A DNA stretch of 64,000 nt, taken from Odobenus rosmarus divergens (taxonomy: Eukaryota; Chordata; Mammalia; Carnivora; Odobenidae). Position numbers and translations under genes: made by a program. The notes under the pieces were generated by a model. It ran no database searches and was not told the DNA's origin. It was given only the letters and a program-made list of their open reading frames with translations. The stretch spans positions 3,688,922 to 3,752,921 of the forward strand of contig NW_004450302.1 of the NCBI RefSeq assembly GCF_000321225.1, read 5' to 3'. Below are positions 29,030 to 39,509 of this stretch, in pieces (positions within the stretch are counted from its first letter, which is position 1; the number at the start of each line of letters is the position of its first letter).

Positions 29030-29550
29030 GCCTCTGTCCACACTGGGCCGGCTGCCCCCCGCCCCCGGACTGAGGGGTTATTTGTATCTTCAGGGTGGCA
29101 GGGCCTCCTCCCCAGAGCCACGGAACCCAAGATAACAGGGCAGCCTGGGAGCTGTTTATGAAAAGGGGGTGGGCAGGGCCGGCGGGGCGGGGGGAGGCGG
29201 ACGGTGACTGCTGCCACAGATATAGCAATTGGGGCGGGAAGCCTGTCTAAATTACAGCTCCCAGAATAGAAGGGCCCAGAGGGAGGGGCGGGGCGTCCTA
29301 CCGGGGAAGTTCTGGCGGCTGGCCAGGCCTGTCCGGGCCGCAGGCGGCGCTGGGGTGGCGCTGGGGTGGCGCTGGGGTGGCCCCGGGGCCCGGGGCTGCG
29401 AGGTGGAGCCAGGCGGTGGCAGGGAGGCTCCTGGGGGTTGGGAGAGAACCAGCGCGGTGTGACCTTCTGGAAGGGGTGAGGGCGGTGAGGGGAGGGCAGG
29501 GCTGGGCTGAGGGCGGGGGTGCCGTCTTGCCTGCCCCTGGAAGAGACTCC
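29030..29550 (+). promoter_or_regulatory. GC-rich block with promoter-like motifs
   Basis: High G+C with scattered CpG. It contains GC boxes (ggggcggg at 29231-29238, aggggcggggcg at about 29285-29296), a ZNF143/STAF-like site (tacagctcccagaat at about 29254-29268) and a G-rich tandem repeat. No coding gene starts here. It could drive a non-coding transcript; human carries a lncRNA locus (FLJ40194, recalled) between PHOSPHO1 and ZNF652. Orientation is uncertain. Confidence 0.4.
29347..29388 (+). repeat. 11-bp G-rich tandem repeat with G-quadruplex pattern
   Basis: Three copies of an 11-bp unit (gctggggtggc). With the following gggg they give four GGGG runs (29352, 29363, 29374, 29385) separated by exactly 7-nt loops. 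Confidence 0.9.
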
Positions 29551-29614
29551 CCATCACACACCTCTGTGAATATTGCACAGAAGTTGAGAGATCCTGTACA
29601 AAGAACAAGAATGG

Positions 29615-29781
29615 GGACGCCTGGGGGGAGCTCAGTCGGTTAGGCATCTGCCTTCCGCTCAGGTCATGGTCCCAGGGCCCCTGCTCAGCAGCGAGTCTGC
29701 TTCTCCCTGCTTGTGCTCTCTCTCTTTCTCTGACAAATAAATAAATAAAATAAATAAAATCTTAAAAGAAAAACAAAACAC
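29615..29781 (+). mobile_element. Carnivoran SINE (SINEC), internally deleted
   Basis: Head ggacgcctggggggagctca and tail with repeated aaataaat. It lacks part of the tRNA-like to CT region (a jump from ggtcccagggcc to cctgctcagcagcg). Flanked by the 9-bp duplication caagaatgg at 29606-29614 and 29782-29790. Confidence 0.88.
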
Positions 29782-29809
29782 CAAGAATGGCGGGCATCAG
29801 CACTGCAAC

Positions 29810-30010
29810 TCTGAGCGAGGCCCTGCTCTGAGCCATAACATGTGTCACTTCAGCTCACCCTCATGGCTCCCCGTGACGTAGGTATTATGAGACCCATTTT
29901 ACAGAGGAGGACACCGAGGCCCACTGAGGTCAAGTATGTGCCAAGTAGAGCTAGGGAGTGATAAACTAAGATGCAAGCCCAGGTTTGTCTGACTTCAAAA
30001 CCCGGGCTCA
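29810..30010 (-). repeat. MIR SINE, reverse orientation
   Basis: Contains gagacccattttacagagga, ccgaggcccactgaggtcaa and ctaagatgcaagcccaggtt. Confidence 0.75.
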
Positions 30011-30159
30011 GCGTCAAGGGAGGCTGTTGGAAAACTTAGTCTCCTGGGCTCGGTTTTCTCATCTCTCTCATGGATCACAGCCTCTTGCTCCGAACCAGCC
30101 TCCCAGAGCTGTAGGGATCACATGGGGACAGTGTGTGTGCTGGGAAGAGCTGCAAGTCG

Positions 30160-30300
30160 AAAGGCCTGGCTGAACTGTGTGGTCTACCTGCCGCAGGCCT
30201 CTGTTTCCTCATCTGTAAAATGGGGATCATTGTAGGTAACTCAGAGGGTCCTCAGAGAATCTAATGAGAATATATATGTGTGAAAGTATTCATATCTTTG
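30160..30300 (+). repeat. MIR SINE fragment
   Basis: Forward core: ctctgtttcctcatctgtaa, aatggggatcattgtaggta. Confidence 0.7.
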
Positions 30301-30429
30301 AAGGCAGATTGTAGACTGGAAGGTGACACATTTCAAGGGATTAATATGTGAAAGGAGAATATTTACAAAGGCAATGATTTCCAGTTCACTAGGGGGGCTC
30401 ACAACGTCTCCAAGGAACATCCTCCTTTA

Positions 30430-30631
30430 CTTTTTTTTTTTTTAAGATTTATTTAGTGAGAGAGAGAGAAAGAGTGAGTGGGTAAAGGGGCAGAGGGAGA
30501 GGGAGAGAGAATCTCAAGCAGATGCAGAGCGTGGAGCCCAGTGTGGGGCTCGATCTCACGACCCTGAGATCATGACCTGAGCTGAAATCAAGAGTCAGAT
30601 GCTTAAGCCACTGAGCCACCCAGGTGCCCCT
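30430..30631 (-). mobile_element. Older carnivoran SINE, reverse
   Basis: Divergent subfamily (head with gaaatcaagagtcagatgct). Flanked by the 16-bp duplication ggaacaYcctccttta at 30414-30429 and 30632-30647, one mismatch. Confidence 0.9.
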
Positions 30632-30664
30632 GGAACACCCTCCTTTAAGACGAGAAATCAGGGA

Positions 30665-30760
30665 TGGTTACCTGGTTGGCTCGGTTGGAGGAACATGTGA
30701 CTTTTGGTGTAGAGATTACATAAATAAATAAAAACTTAAAACATTAAAATAAAATGAGGA
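30665..30760 (+). repeat. Probable truncated SINE remnant
   Basis: ggttacctggttggctcggt resembles the SINE head, and the A-rich tail (acataaataaataaaaactt) follows without the middle section. Confidence 0.45.
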
Positions 30761-31614
30761 ATCATCTCCTTGCTTATCCTTGGTAGATACTCAGTTTTCC
30801 TATAGTTTGTGGCTTAAAGCAAGGCACACCTGCATTTTAAAAAATTTTTTATTATTTATTTATGTATTTATTGGTGAAGATTTGATGCCTTGAAACTGTA
30901 TTTCTTCAACTGGTGTACCCAAGGTGTTGATTTTCAGCTGAGGCTGAGGACTGTCCCCTCCTCCCCACTCCCCAAGTTCCCAGCACCAGCTGTTTCCTGG
31001 GCTGGGGGGTCTCCATACAGAGACATAGGTTTGGGCTGGATGACCCTTGTCCCCAGGCTACTGCTGGCTTTCTGAGCTTCCTGCCTTCCTACGTGTGTTA
31101 CTTAATGTCGTGCAAGATCCCCTGGTCTGCCCCAGAGGAAGTGCCGCAAGGAACCTCAGAGACCAGAACTTGCTGATTCATCTGCAGAGCCAAGGGCAGA
31201 TTAAGGGGACTGAGTCCCGGAAAAGGAGGTGACACCTGTCTGGCAGCCTCACCAACACTCCCCTCATGCCTGTCTCCTCTCTTTCTCCCCGGCTCAATAT
31301 CTGTGGAGACCAAGCACCATGCAGGGAGCGGGGAACCACACCTTCTACCTGCTCATCCCCAGCCCTGCAGTGGTTCCTTTCCAAGGTCGGGTCTTCCCCT
31401 CCCCTGCTCTGGGAACGTCAACATCTACTTGGCCGCTGTACCTCCTGGTGAGGTTTATGATCGAGCTGTTAGGACTGCTCTTGACATGGTGAAATTGCAC
31501 CAGTTGTAGCTGGCTTCTACCACTATGCACAAAATCACAGCTCCTGGCCAACTCCTAGGTCTATCCTAGGGAGCATTCCATGGAGAATCACCAAGACAGA
31601 GTCCCTCCCGCACT

Positions 31615-32235
31615 TATTCGTTCGTGTATGAATGTTTATTGCATACCTACTATGTATCTGGAACTATTCTAGGCACCAGGGGCACAGACAATTTTGCTCT
31701 TGTGGAACTCACATCTAATGGGAGAGGCAACCAACAAGTAAATATATCAAGTCCCGGAAGGCGATATGTGTTACAGGGAATAGAGAGAGCAGGGAAGGGT
31801 ACTGAGTGGGAGGGTGGGGTGATCCTTTTTTTTTTTTTTTAAAGATTTTATTTATTTAATTGACAGAGAGAGAGAGACAGAGAGAGAGGGAACACAAGCG
31901 GGGGGAGTAGGAGAGGGAGAAGCAGGCTTCCCGCGGAGCAGGGAGCCCGATGCGGGGCTCGATCCCAGGACCCTGGGATCATGACCCGAGCCGAAGGCAG
32001 TCGCCTAACCAACTGAGCCACCCAGGCGCCCCGAGGGGTGATCCTTAATCAAGGGCAGTTGGAAGCCTCACTGATGAGGTGCAGGGCACAGTGGTGCAGA
32101 TAGCTGGGGAAGAGCCTTCCAGCAGAGGAAAACAAGCAGCCCGAGGCCAGTGTGTGCATGGAATTGAGTGAGCTGGGCGGGGGGGGAGGGCTGGAAGGAT
32201 TGAGGTATTATCCAGGGAGGAGCAGGTTTGAAGCA
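31615..32235 (-). repeat. L2 LINE 3' end, reverse, split by a SINE
   Basis: Left part: atgaatgtttattgcatacc, ctattctaggcaccaggggc. Right part, after the SINE: ggaagagccttccagcagag and ccgaggccagtgtgtgcatg. Confidence 0.75.
31828..32034 (-). mobile_element. Carnivoran SINE (SINEC) inserted in L2, reverse
   Basis: Full-length and little diverged. Flanked by the perfect 12-bp duplication ggggtgatcctt at 31816-31827 and 32035-32046. Confidence 0.95.
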
Positions 32236-33142
32236 TGAAGTTTAGTGCTGTGAATATTTTCCTAAAGTCTAACTCAAGTCCCTCAAGCCAGTTAGTTTAA
32301 TTAAGCTGGGTTAAGGGTTCAGGTACTGATTTGCTGCTGTTTCTTTGACTCTAACCTCATCTCACATCTCTGGGGAGAGTGGCTGAGTTTCCCCTGGAAG
32401 GCAGTGTTTCCTGAGTTTCTGCCCAGGCCCTGCCTTCCTTCTGCCTCTCCACACCGCCCCCCACCCTGCCCTTTCCCACTACCGCCCCCCCCCGCCCCCC
32501 GCATCCAAGGTTGACCCACCTGCCTGCCCACCTGCCTTAACTCCTCCCAGCACACACACACCTAATGTCCTTATCACTTCTGCATCTTCTCTCTCCAGCT
32601 AGACTGAGAGCCCCGGCGGGATGGACTCGTTTTTTTAACCGCTTGGAGTTTATTGCACTGGGTACCACAGAGGTCTCCATAAATACGCTTGAATTGATTC
32701 GGATGTGGATGCTCAGCCCGGGCCAGCTGTCTTCTTGGGGACGCATGGGCTCCAAGCAGCCTTCTTTGTACAGCAGCCCCCCCTCCCCGCCATGGGCATG
32801 AGGGATGAGAGAAGGGCTGGAGGTTACCAAGCATGGTGGGGGCGGGATCCAGGGCTCACACTGGGAGAGTTGAGCTGGAATTTCTGATCCCCTTCCCCCA
32901 CCTTGGACTTGACCGTCTGCATACTAAATTCCTGTCACCTCTAGGATGTCCCACAACATGAGACTGTGGTCTTTCAACCCCTGGGTTCCAAGGTGTCCCA
33001 GGGGCTGCTGTAGGGCAGGGGAGGCTCAGTGAGATCCCTCTGCCCCACTCCCACTTTGACAGGGGGAGGACCTCTGCTTTTATTTATTTTACATGTGTGT
33101 TTCCAGGGATGGTTTCATTTCAAAAGATGATTTCCTTCTAAG

Positions 33143-33170
33143 GACACACACACACACACACACACACACA
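33143..33170. repeat. (CA)n microsatellite
   Basis: Fourteen CA units, uninterrupted. Confidence 0.95.
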
Positions 33171-33216
33171 GAGCAGAACATCGATATACCTTAAAGTGAT
33201 AGAAACCCTGGCTCTA

Positions 33217-33426
33217 GGGGCGCCGGGGTGGCTCAGTCGTTAAGCATCTGCCTTGGGCTCAGGTCATGGTCCCAGGGTCCTGGAATCGAGCCCCGCATCG
33301 GGCTCCCTGTTCATCAGGGAGCCTGCTTCTCCCTCTGCCTGCCGCTTCCCCTGCTTGTTCTCTCTCTCTCTCAGATAAATAAATATAATCTTTAAAAAAA
33401 GGAAGGAAGGAAGGGAGAAAAGAAAG

Positions 33427-33473
<47 letters not shown>

Positions 33474-33518
33474 AGAAAAAGAAAGAAAGAAAGAGAAAGA
33501 AAGAAAAGAACAGAAGAG
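33217..33518 (+). mobile_element. Carnivoran SINE with expanded GAAA tail
   Basis: Head ggggcgccggggtggctcag, then CT-rich middle, then an AATAAA-type tail that passes into GGAA and GAAA repeats (about 33397-33515). Flanked by accctggctcta before and after, so the microsatellite grew inside the inserted copy. Confidence 0.9.
33397..33515. repeat. (GGAA)n/(GAAA)n polypurine microsatellite
   Basis: About 119 bases of pure purine on the plus strand, mostly GAAA, derived from a SINE tail. Confidence 0.95.
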
Positions 33519-33632
33519 ACCCTGGCTCTAAAAGCTGGCATTATCTGACCAGGGCTGGCCTCCTCCTCATCTACAAACAGGAGGAACATATGGAAATATT
33601 TCTCCAACCATAGGATGGTAGCTGTCATGTTC

Positions 33633-33715
33633 CTCAAAGCAGTATTTTCTGACTTTAATGTTTGTGACCTGGGGAGCAGACGCTCTGGTGATTCTGACTC
33701 AGGTAACCTGTACAC
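33633..33715. repeat. Probable MER5-like hAT fragment
   Basis: tgtgacctggggagcagacg and ctggtgattctgactcaggt resemble part of the MER5/MER20 family; short and diverged, ending just before the 5S fragment. Confidence 0.4.
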
Positions 33716-33724
33716 CACGTCTTG

Positions 33725-33800
33725 ACCCTGAACGCGCCCGATCTCCTCTGATCTCGGAAGCTAAGCAGGGTCAGGCCTGGTTAGTACTTGGATGGGAGAC
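33725..33800 (+). pseudogene. 5S rRNA pseudogene fragment (nt 16-91)
   Basis: Co-linear with nucleotides 16-91 of vertebrate 5S rRNA, without indels and with two substitutions (positions 37 and 64). It retains the box A, intermediate and box C region of the internal RNA polymerase III promoter (gctaagcaggg; ttagtacttggatgggagac) but lacks the 5' 15 and 3' about 30 nt. Comparison is with the 5S sequence as I remember it. It cannot fold into a 5S rRNA and is a dead or partial copy. Confidence 0.93.
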
Positions 33801-33845
33801 AAACATTGCTTTTTAAAAAAATTCCTAAAAGAGAATGATTTCTGG

Positions 33846-34018
33846 GGACACCTGGGTGGCTCAGTCGGTTAAGCGGCTGCCTTCGGCCCGGGTCATGATC
33901 CCAGGGTCCTGGGATCGAGCCCCGCATCGGGCTCCCTGCTCAGCAGGGAGCCTGCTTCTCCCTCTCTCTCCCTCTGCTTGTGCTCTCTCTGTCAAATAAA
34001 TAAAATCTTAAAAAAAAA
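33846..34018 (+). mobile_element. Carnivoran SINE (SINEC)
   Basis: Near-consensus copy. Flanked by the perfect 19-bp duplication aaaagagaatgatttctgg (33827-33845 and 34019-34037), the longest in the window. Confidence 0.95.
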
Positions 34019-34874
34019 AAAAGAGAATGATTTCTGGAAGGATCTATAAGGAACAAGTAAGGGCGGTTACCTCTGGGGAGGAGAGCTGGGAGGCTTGAAG
34101 GCAGGGGAGGCAGGAAGACTTACTCCCATTGTATTCTCGAATTCTGTACCACATGCATGTGTAGTTGAACCACATACATGTATAAATAAATGTAAGTTTC
34201 TTTGAAAAATAAATTTAAAACATTTAAAGCATGGTTCAAGTACAAGGTAAAAAAACCAACACCCTGAATATAGCCCTCGCCTTGTTCCCACTGCAGATTG
34301 GAATGAACCACGGGGAAAGCCAGCAAACTTGCTCCCGAGGCCTTTGGGAGGATAGTGACGCGGGGATCGTGAGAGGGAGGGCGGGGGAGTCACCCAACCA
34401 ACCTCCCCCTCAGGCGTAGCAGAAGGTGGGCGAGAGGGGTGGTCCTGTTTCCCCTGAGGGAGCTGCCAACGATAGCAGAGGTGCTAAACGACAGAACAGG
34501 CACACCAGCAAACCACCTGGGCTCCTGAGGCATACACTTCAGAACAACTGCCTCGAGGCGTTGGTGCTAATCTGCTCGCTGGGCTGTTCCCTCCCTCCAG
34601 TGTCAGTCCCTCCAAGGCAAAGCCCGTGTCTTGCTCGTCCTGCGTGTCCAGCACCTGCGCCCGGATGCACAGGCCTGAGAAGGCTCCCCGTGCCCCGCCC
34701 CCGCCCAGCAGAGGGGTGCTGCTGCGGCCACAGCACCTGGTCACCTGCAGCTTACGGCTTACACACGGCCTTTTCCATGCCACCTGGGCTCCCGATCACC
34801 CTGCCAGGCCGACGTTACCATCATCTTAATCCAAAATTGAGGGAACGGTCTTGCGTCTACCATCTTGTATTTTG

Positions 34875-34945
34875 TGGTGTTCTCCTGGCTGAGCCACTTC
34901 ACCTCTTTGGTTTTGTCATCTGTCAAAGGGGAGCCCTGGTTTCTG
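34875..34945 (+). repeat. MIR fragment
   Basis: ctgagccacttcacctcttt followed by tttgtcatctgtcaaagggg. Confidence 0.55.
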
Positions 34946-35784
34946 ATTTAGCCACAGGCCAGGGAACACCTAAGAATCCAGGGGTTCAAAGAGGCAGTAA
35001 GGGAGGGGCAGAGACCCAGTTCAGACCAGTTTCTGAACTGAAATATTTCTGCTGCCCCATCATCCTGGGGAGGTGGCCGGCTGCTCCTTATCACTGATGC
35101 GGAGATACTCGGAAAGGGTTGATAAACCCACTTATTTTCTCCTGTCGCTTTGGTTATTATTAGGAATTTGTTAGGAGAGAGGGACAGGCAAAGGTATACC
35201 TTTATGCTTATTTAATAAACTTTTTTTAGCATATTCCTGTGGCCACAGGTGCTGGGCAGGCAAGTATAATGACGATACAGAGAAAAGGAAGAACATTTAA
35301 CTCCTTATGGCAGGCCGTTGCCTGCAGAGAAAGTATCCAGGGATATGAGGGCGGGAAGGCTTCTCTCATATAGATGGGAAAACTAAGGCCAGGATTCGGA
35401 AGGGGCTTGCCCAAGTTCCACCAGTCGGAAGGCTCCAGCGATCTTTAATGGGATTTATCAAAGAGAAAATAGGAGTGTTGGTTCTTAGCCCAATCCTAAT
35501 GGAGTGAAGCAGGGAAAGGTCGAGCCTGGGGGACAGACAGGAGGGGGAGGGTGGTGTCATCCTACAAAAGGAGGGCGGGGAGCCCAGAACAGGATCCAGG
35601 ACCTCGGTCCTCCCTCCCTGACGCTTGCAGATCCTTGAAGACTGCCCTTTCCTCACCGGAGGACGCAGGCGGCCAAAGAGGGAGATTGTCCACTCCTGAG
35701 CCCAGAACCTCACCCCGAGGAACGACAGGGGCGGATAGGCGTTCTCCCATTTCTGCTAGTTCTGTTAAGTTCTCGTGAGGTGCT

Positions 35785-35835
35785 TCTGGCCAAGTGCCTT
35801 CGCCCCTCAGTCTTGCCACCTGCAAAATGGGGTCA
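35785..35835 (+). repeat. MIR core fragment at the edge of a CpG island
   Basis: cctcagtcttgccacctgca and aaaatggggtcacc match the forward MIR core. Confidence 0.6.
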
Positions 35836-36680
35836 CCGCCGCTGCCCCACCGCGCGGGCCAGGAGGGCCTAGGAGGAGGGTTTCTGTGCCTGGCTGCCGG
35901 GAAACAGGTTCCTCCCCGCTCCCCCAGGGCCCGGCCCAAAGAGGCGTCTGGAAATTGCACCGAGCCAGCCAGTCTGGGAGGGAAACAATCAGCAGCCCCG
36001 ACGCGGGGATCAGAGCGGCTCTGCGGACGGCGGGGGCGGGGGGCCGGGCGGGCGGCGCAGGGCGGAGAAAGGCGCGTGTCGCACGCAGCACCCCCGGCCC
36101 GTCCCCGCCGATGGCCACGGCCGCCCTTCCTCCCGGCGCTCGGCTCGGCGCGCGGCCCGCACGGTCCCGGCCCCGCTCGGCCCGGGCTCCCGCCGGGCGT
36201 CCCCCCCCCGCCCCGCCCCCCGCTGCCTGGCGTGTGGCCCGGGGCGCCGAGCAGGTCACGTTGGGGAAGGAGGGGACCCGGCGTCCGGCGGGCAGCGGCC
36301 CCCGCCCAGTCCCGGGCACGCCTCTGCGGGCGCCACGTCCCGGCGCGGGTGCGGTCCCAGGGCGCGACGCCCTCTTGGCGGCCCCGGGGTCGGGGGGAGC
36401 CCCGCGCCCGCCGGACGCCCCTGTCCCCAAGAGGTGGCGCTTCCTGGAGCCCCCTTCACCGCCCCGACCCTCGGTCAGCTGAGAGCTGGCAACTTGGGGG
36501 CCAGAAGCAAAGCCAACCGGGAGGAAGGGGCGCCAACGACCGGAGCTGGGGTCCCCTCCTCCGCTGCCGGGGCGGCTGGCGAGCGCTTCCTGCTCGGGAC
36601 CGCCGCCCCTGCCCCCGAACGAGCCAGAACTCGCCCTTGAACTGTGTAGGACGACCTCCTAGGCGGAGGAGGGTGGAGAG
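35800..36680. promoter_or_regulatory. Orphan CpG island
   Basis: About 0.9 kb of very high G+C with dense CpG; the flanks are ordinary. No recognisable coding exon is present. Long open frames occur on both strands (for example 35794-36714 plus and 35807-36430 minus), as expected from low stop-codon frequency; neither resembles a known protein. A promoter of an unannotated transcript or a distal regulatory island is the best reading. Confidence 0.65.
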
Positions 36681-36704
36681 AGCCTCCGGGTCAACCTTGT
36701 GGTT

Positions 36705-36770
36705 TGACGGATGAGGAAACCCAGGCCCAGAGAAGGGCCCTGACTTGCTCAAGGTCTTCACCGCAAGGTA
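36705..36770 (-). repeat. MIR fragment, reverse
   Basis: tgacggatgaggaaacccag and tgacttgctcaaggtcttca. Confidence 0.6.
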
Positions 36771-36774
36771 GCGC

Positions 36775-37970
36775 CTCGTCCACGTCTTTGTCGCCCAGCC
36801 CAGGCCCCTTTCTCCGACACCGCGTACCCTACTTCAAATTAAATCAAATCCACCCTTGGGCTAAGGACAGCCAGACTTTGCCAAGAGTGGTTTGGCTAAA
36901 TTAGTGAAATGCTAGGAAAAAAAAAAAGGAAGGTTTCTAATAAAAGCTGTCTCCACCCAACCGAGTGTTCTCCGCGCTCACCCACTAGCTCCACAATCAC
37001 CTGCACAGCCTCGCTGGCCACCGGCAGCCTGGCAGCAACAGGCCCCTCCCTCCTTTCTTGCCCTACCCCCCTCCCCACACACAGTGGCATTTTCTTCTCT
37101 GGTACCTGGAAGGGGCACAAATGCCCAGCGACCTGATTTGATCCCTTGCTGCCTGTGTTGTTTTCTCTGCCTTTAGAAACTGGCCAGGGCTGGGAAAGTG
37201 GGGCTAGGAGATGGATTTGATTCTTCTGCTGTCTTTTACCTCTAGCTAGGGTTCTTGCGTTCTACCCAGGGCAGATCTCAAACTGTGTCCCATGATTATA
37301 TTTAGACATCCCTTCATTCCCAGTCTTTAGGGAGGGCTAATTTAGCTATTGTCTAAACACACCAAGGCACGGTTTCAAACCACACCAAGGATGACCCTTT
37401 GCTTAAAAGTCCCACATCAAAAGTAGCTCCTCCTAGATCCCCACCCTGCCCCCTGACAATTCAGTGAGGAAATGGCCAGCTGCCAAGTAGTGGTAGATTA
37501 CAAAACTTAGCTTGGTCAAGACTTTCTGGGTCAGGGTAACCCAGAGGGGGAATTGAGAACCCCACCTCAAAATCTAGATCACCCTCAACATGTGTGTGGT
37601 TGAGCAGATCATTCAACCCCTCGAGGACCTTGCCTCCATCCCCACTTTCTTGGAGACCATTTCATCTTCTCAACTGTAAGAGAAACAGCATCTCATCTCG
37701 AGCGTGATGACTGACCTCAAAATACTTTCGGGGGACTAATCTACACTCACAGAAGGAAGAGAGGCACATCTAACCCCCCAATCCTTGTCATACCTGTGTG
37801 TATAATGTGTAAATTCTGTGTCCCAGAGAGCCACTTGAGGGTTTAGGAATCCTGGGTCTTTCACCTTTCTGTGCTTCTCACCGTTAGGGCCCAATCCTGG
37901 AAGTGAGACTGAGGTCCTCACAGACCTTTAAATAGGGAAGCCACCTTTAAGATCATGCATCCTGACCCTT
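36775..37970. other. Intergenic unique sequence
   Basis: No repeat, gene or strong structure recognised. Confidence 0.4.
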
Positions 37971-37971
37971 T

Positions 37972-38178
37972 CAATTTTTTTTTTTTTTAAGATTTCATTA
38001 TTTGAGAGGGAGTGAGCGAGCGAGAGAGAGAGAGCACAAGCCAGGGGAGAGGCAGAGGGAGAGGCAGACTCCTCCGCGCTGAGCAGGAGCTCCATGTGAG
38101 GCTCGATCCCAGGACCCTGAGATCATGACCTGAGCCGAAGGCAGACGCTTAACTGACGGAGCCACCGAGGCACCCCCA
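37972..38178 (-). mobile_element. Carnivoran SINE, reverse
   Basis: Poly-T to tRNA-like head (ctgacggagccaccgaggca). Flanked by ctgacccttt at 37962-37971 and 38179-38188. Somewhat diverged, so an older copy. Confidence 0.9.
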
Positions 38179-38209
38179 CTGACCCTTTTCATTTTGAAGT
38201 GATTCCATA

Positions 38210-38510
38210 ATTATTAATTTGTATGCTGAGTACCTGCCATGTGTTACAGCTGAAGACTGTTCTCTTCACTCAGGCCCACAGTGGGACTAGGAGACAAACA
38301 AGTCAGACGCTAGTTATAAACAATGTGAGAAGACGTGTGACAGTCATGTGCGGAGCGTAGGAGGGACCAAGGAAGGACCAGCTCTGCTTGGGGAAGAATC
38401 CGATATACAAAGGAGGTGATACCTGATTTGGATTTTGAAGGATAAATGGTTGGCCCAGAAAGGTGGGTTGGGATAGAGGCTGAATTAGGACTACAACCCT
38501 GTTTCCTAGG
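38210..38510 (-). repeat. L2 LINE fragment, reverse
   Basis: gctgagtacctgccatgtgt, agtgggactaggagacaaac and gacatgttt-like downstream sequence; diverged. Confidence 0.55.
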
Positions 38511-39173
38511 CTGGCTGGTGCTGTTTCCTCACATGGCCACTATTTCTATCACCTTGAAATGACTCGCTAGGGAATCTGAAGAGCTGAGTTCCCAGCTGCC
38601 TGACGTGGGGCACCCATGCTGTAGTCTAGGAAAGGCCATGATGCTGTTCAGCCTTGACCCCGCATCCATCAGCAAGACCAAATCAGCCTGGGCAACAGAG
38701 GGAGGAAATAAGAGACAACAGATCAAGCAGACAGACCATGCCAGGCAGCAGTGAAGATTTGAATCTTTGAAACTCTTGACATAGCCTAGTTCTCTTTTGC
38801 CTGGGCAAGGAGAGCAAAGGTAGATTCCATTTCTTTCTCCACTCGTAGGCACCAGAAATGTAGCCTGGTGAATCTGAACGGTGGATTCTTGGTTGTCTGT
38901 GTGTGGCTTTTCCACTAGTAGTGGAGAAACTCTTTCCCAGACTTCCTGGTCCCTGCCATCTGGCATGGGGTGCTCAGAGGAGGCAAATGTCTTAGTTCAA
39001 GACAAACCCAATTCAGAATGGTGACTGGCTGGGCTAAACATGCAATTATAGAATGAAAATCCAACAAAAAATGAAGTTGGAACCTATTGCTCTTTTTAGA
39101 TCAGTCTCTATATTGCTTCTCCTCCTTTAAACTATGAATGAATTAGAATTTTTACATTATTTTAAAAGACTGG

Positions 39174-39276
39174 AACATGAGCACTAGGTGTTATACGCAA
39201 CTGGTGAATCACTAAACTCTACCTCTGAAACTAAGAATACACTCTATGTTAATGAATTGATTTTAAATTAAAAAAA
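39174..39276 (+). mobile_element. 5'-truncated L1 3' end
   Basis: Contains gagcactaggtgttatacgc and caactggtgaatcactaaac, typical of carnivoran L1 3' UTR, ending in poly-A. Flanked by aaaagactgg on both sides, so it is an independent retroinsertion of only about 100 bases. Confidence 0.8.
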
Positions 39277-39434
39277 AAAAGACTGGCATAAGAGAAATAC
39301 GTAAGCGAAAGAATGAGGTCCTGGGACTGACTTCCTGAGAGGCAGAGCCGCAGCAAGGCCGTGAACTTGCAGGCTGGCTTAATGGCCACTTCACTCTGGG
39401 GGAGTCAGTTTCCTTACCTAGAACGCGAGAGCTG

Positions 39435-39507
39435 AGATCCCAGGACCCTGAGATTGTGACCTGAAATGAAGGCAGATGCTTAACCGACGGAGCCACCCAG
39501 GCGCCCC
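39435..39507 (-). mobile_element. Truncated carnivoran SINE (tRNA-like half), reverse
   Basis: atcccaggaccctgagattg through gagccacccaggcgcccct; only the head part remains. Confidence 0.8.
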
Positions 39508-39509
39508 TA

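Noticed and set aside
33725..33800. Functional 5S rRNA gene
   Set aside because: The first 15 and last about 30 nucleotides are absent and no terminal T-run follows at the right place, so it is only a fragment.
35794..36714. 306-codon plus-strand and 207-codon minus-strand open frames in the CpG island
   Set aside because: Overlapping long frames on both strands are expected at this base composition. The plus frame begins in a MIR core fragment, and neither resembles a known protein or has splice-site support.
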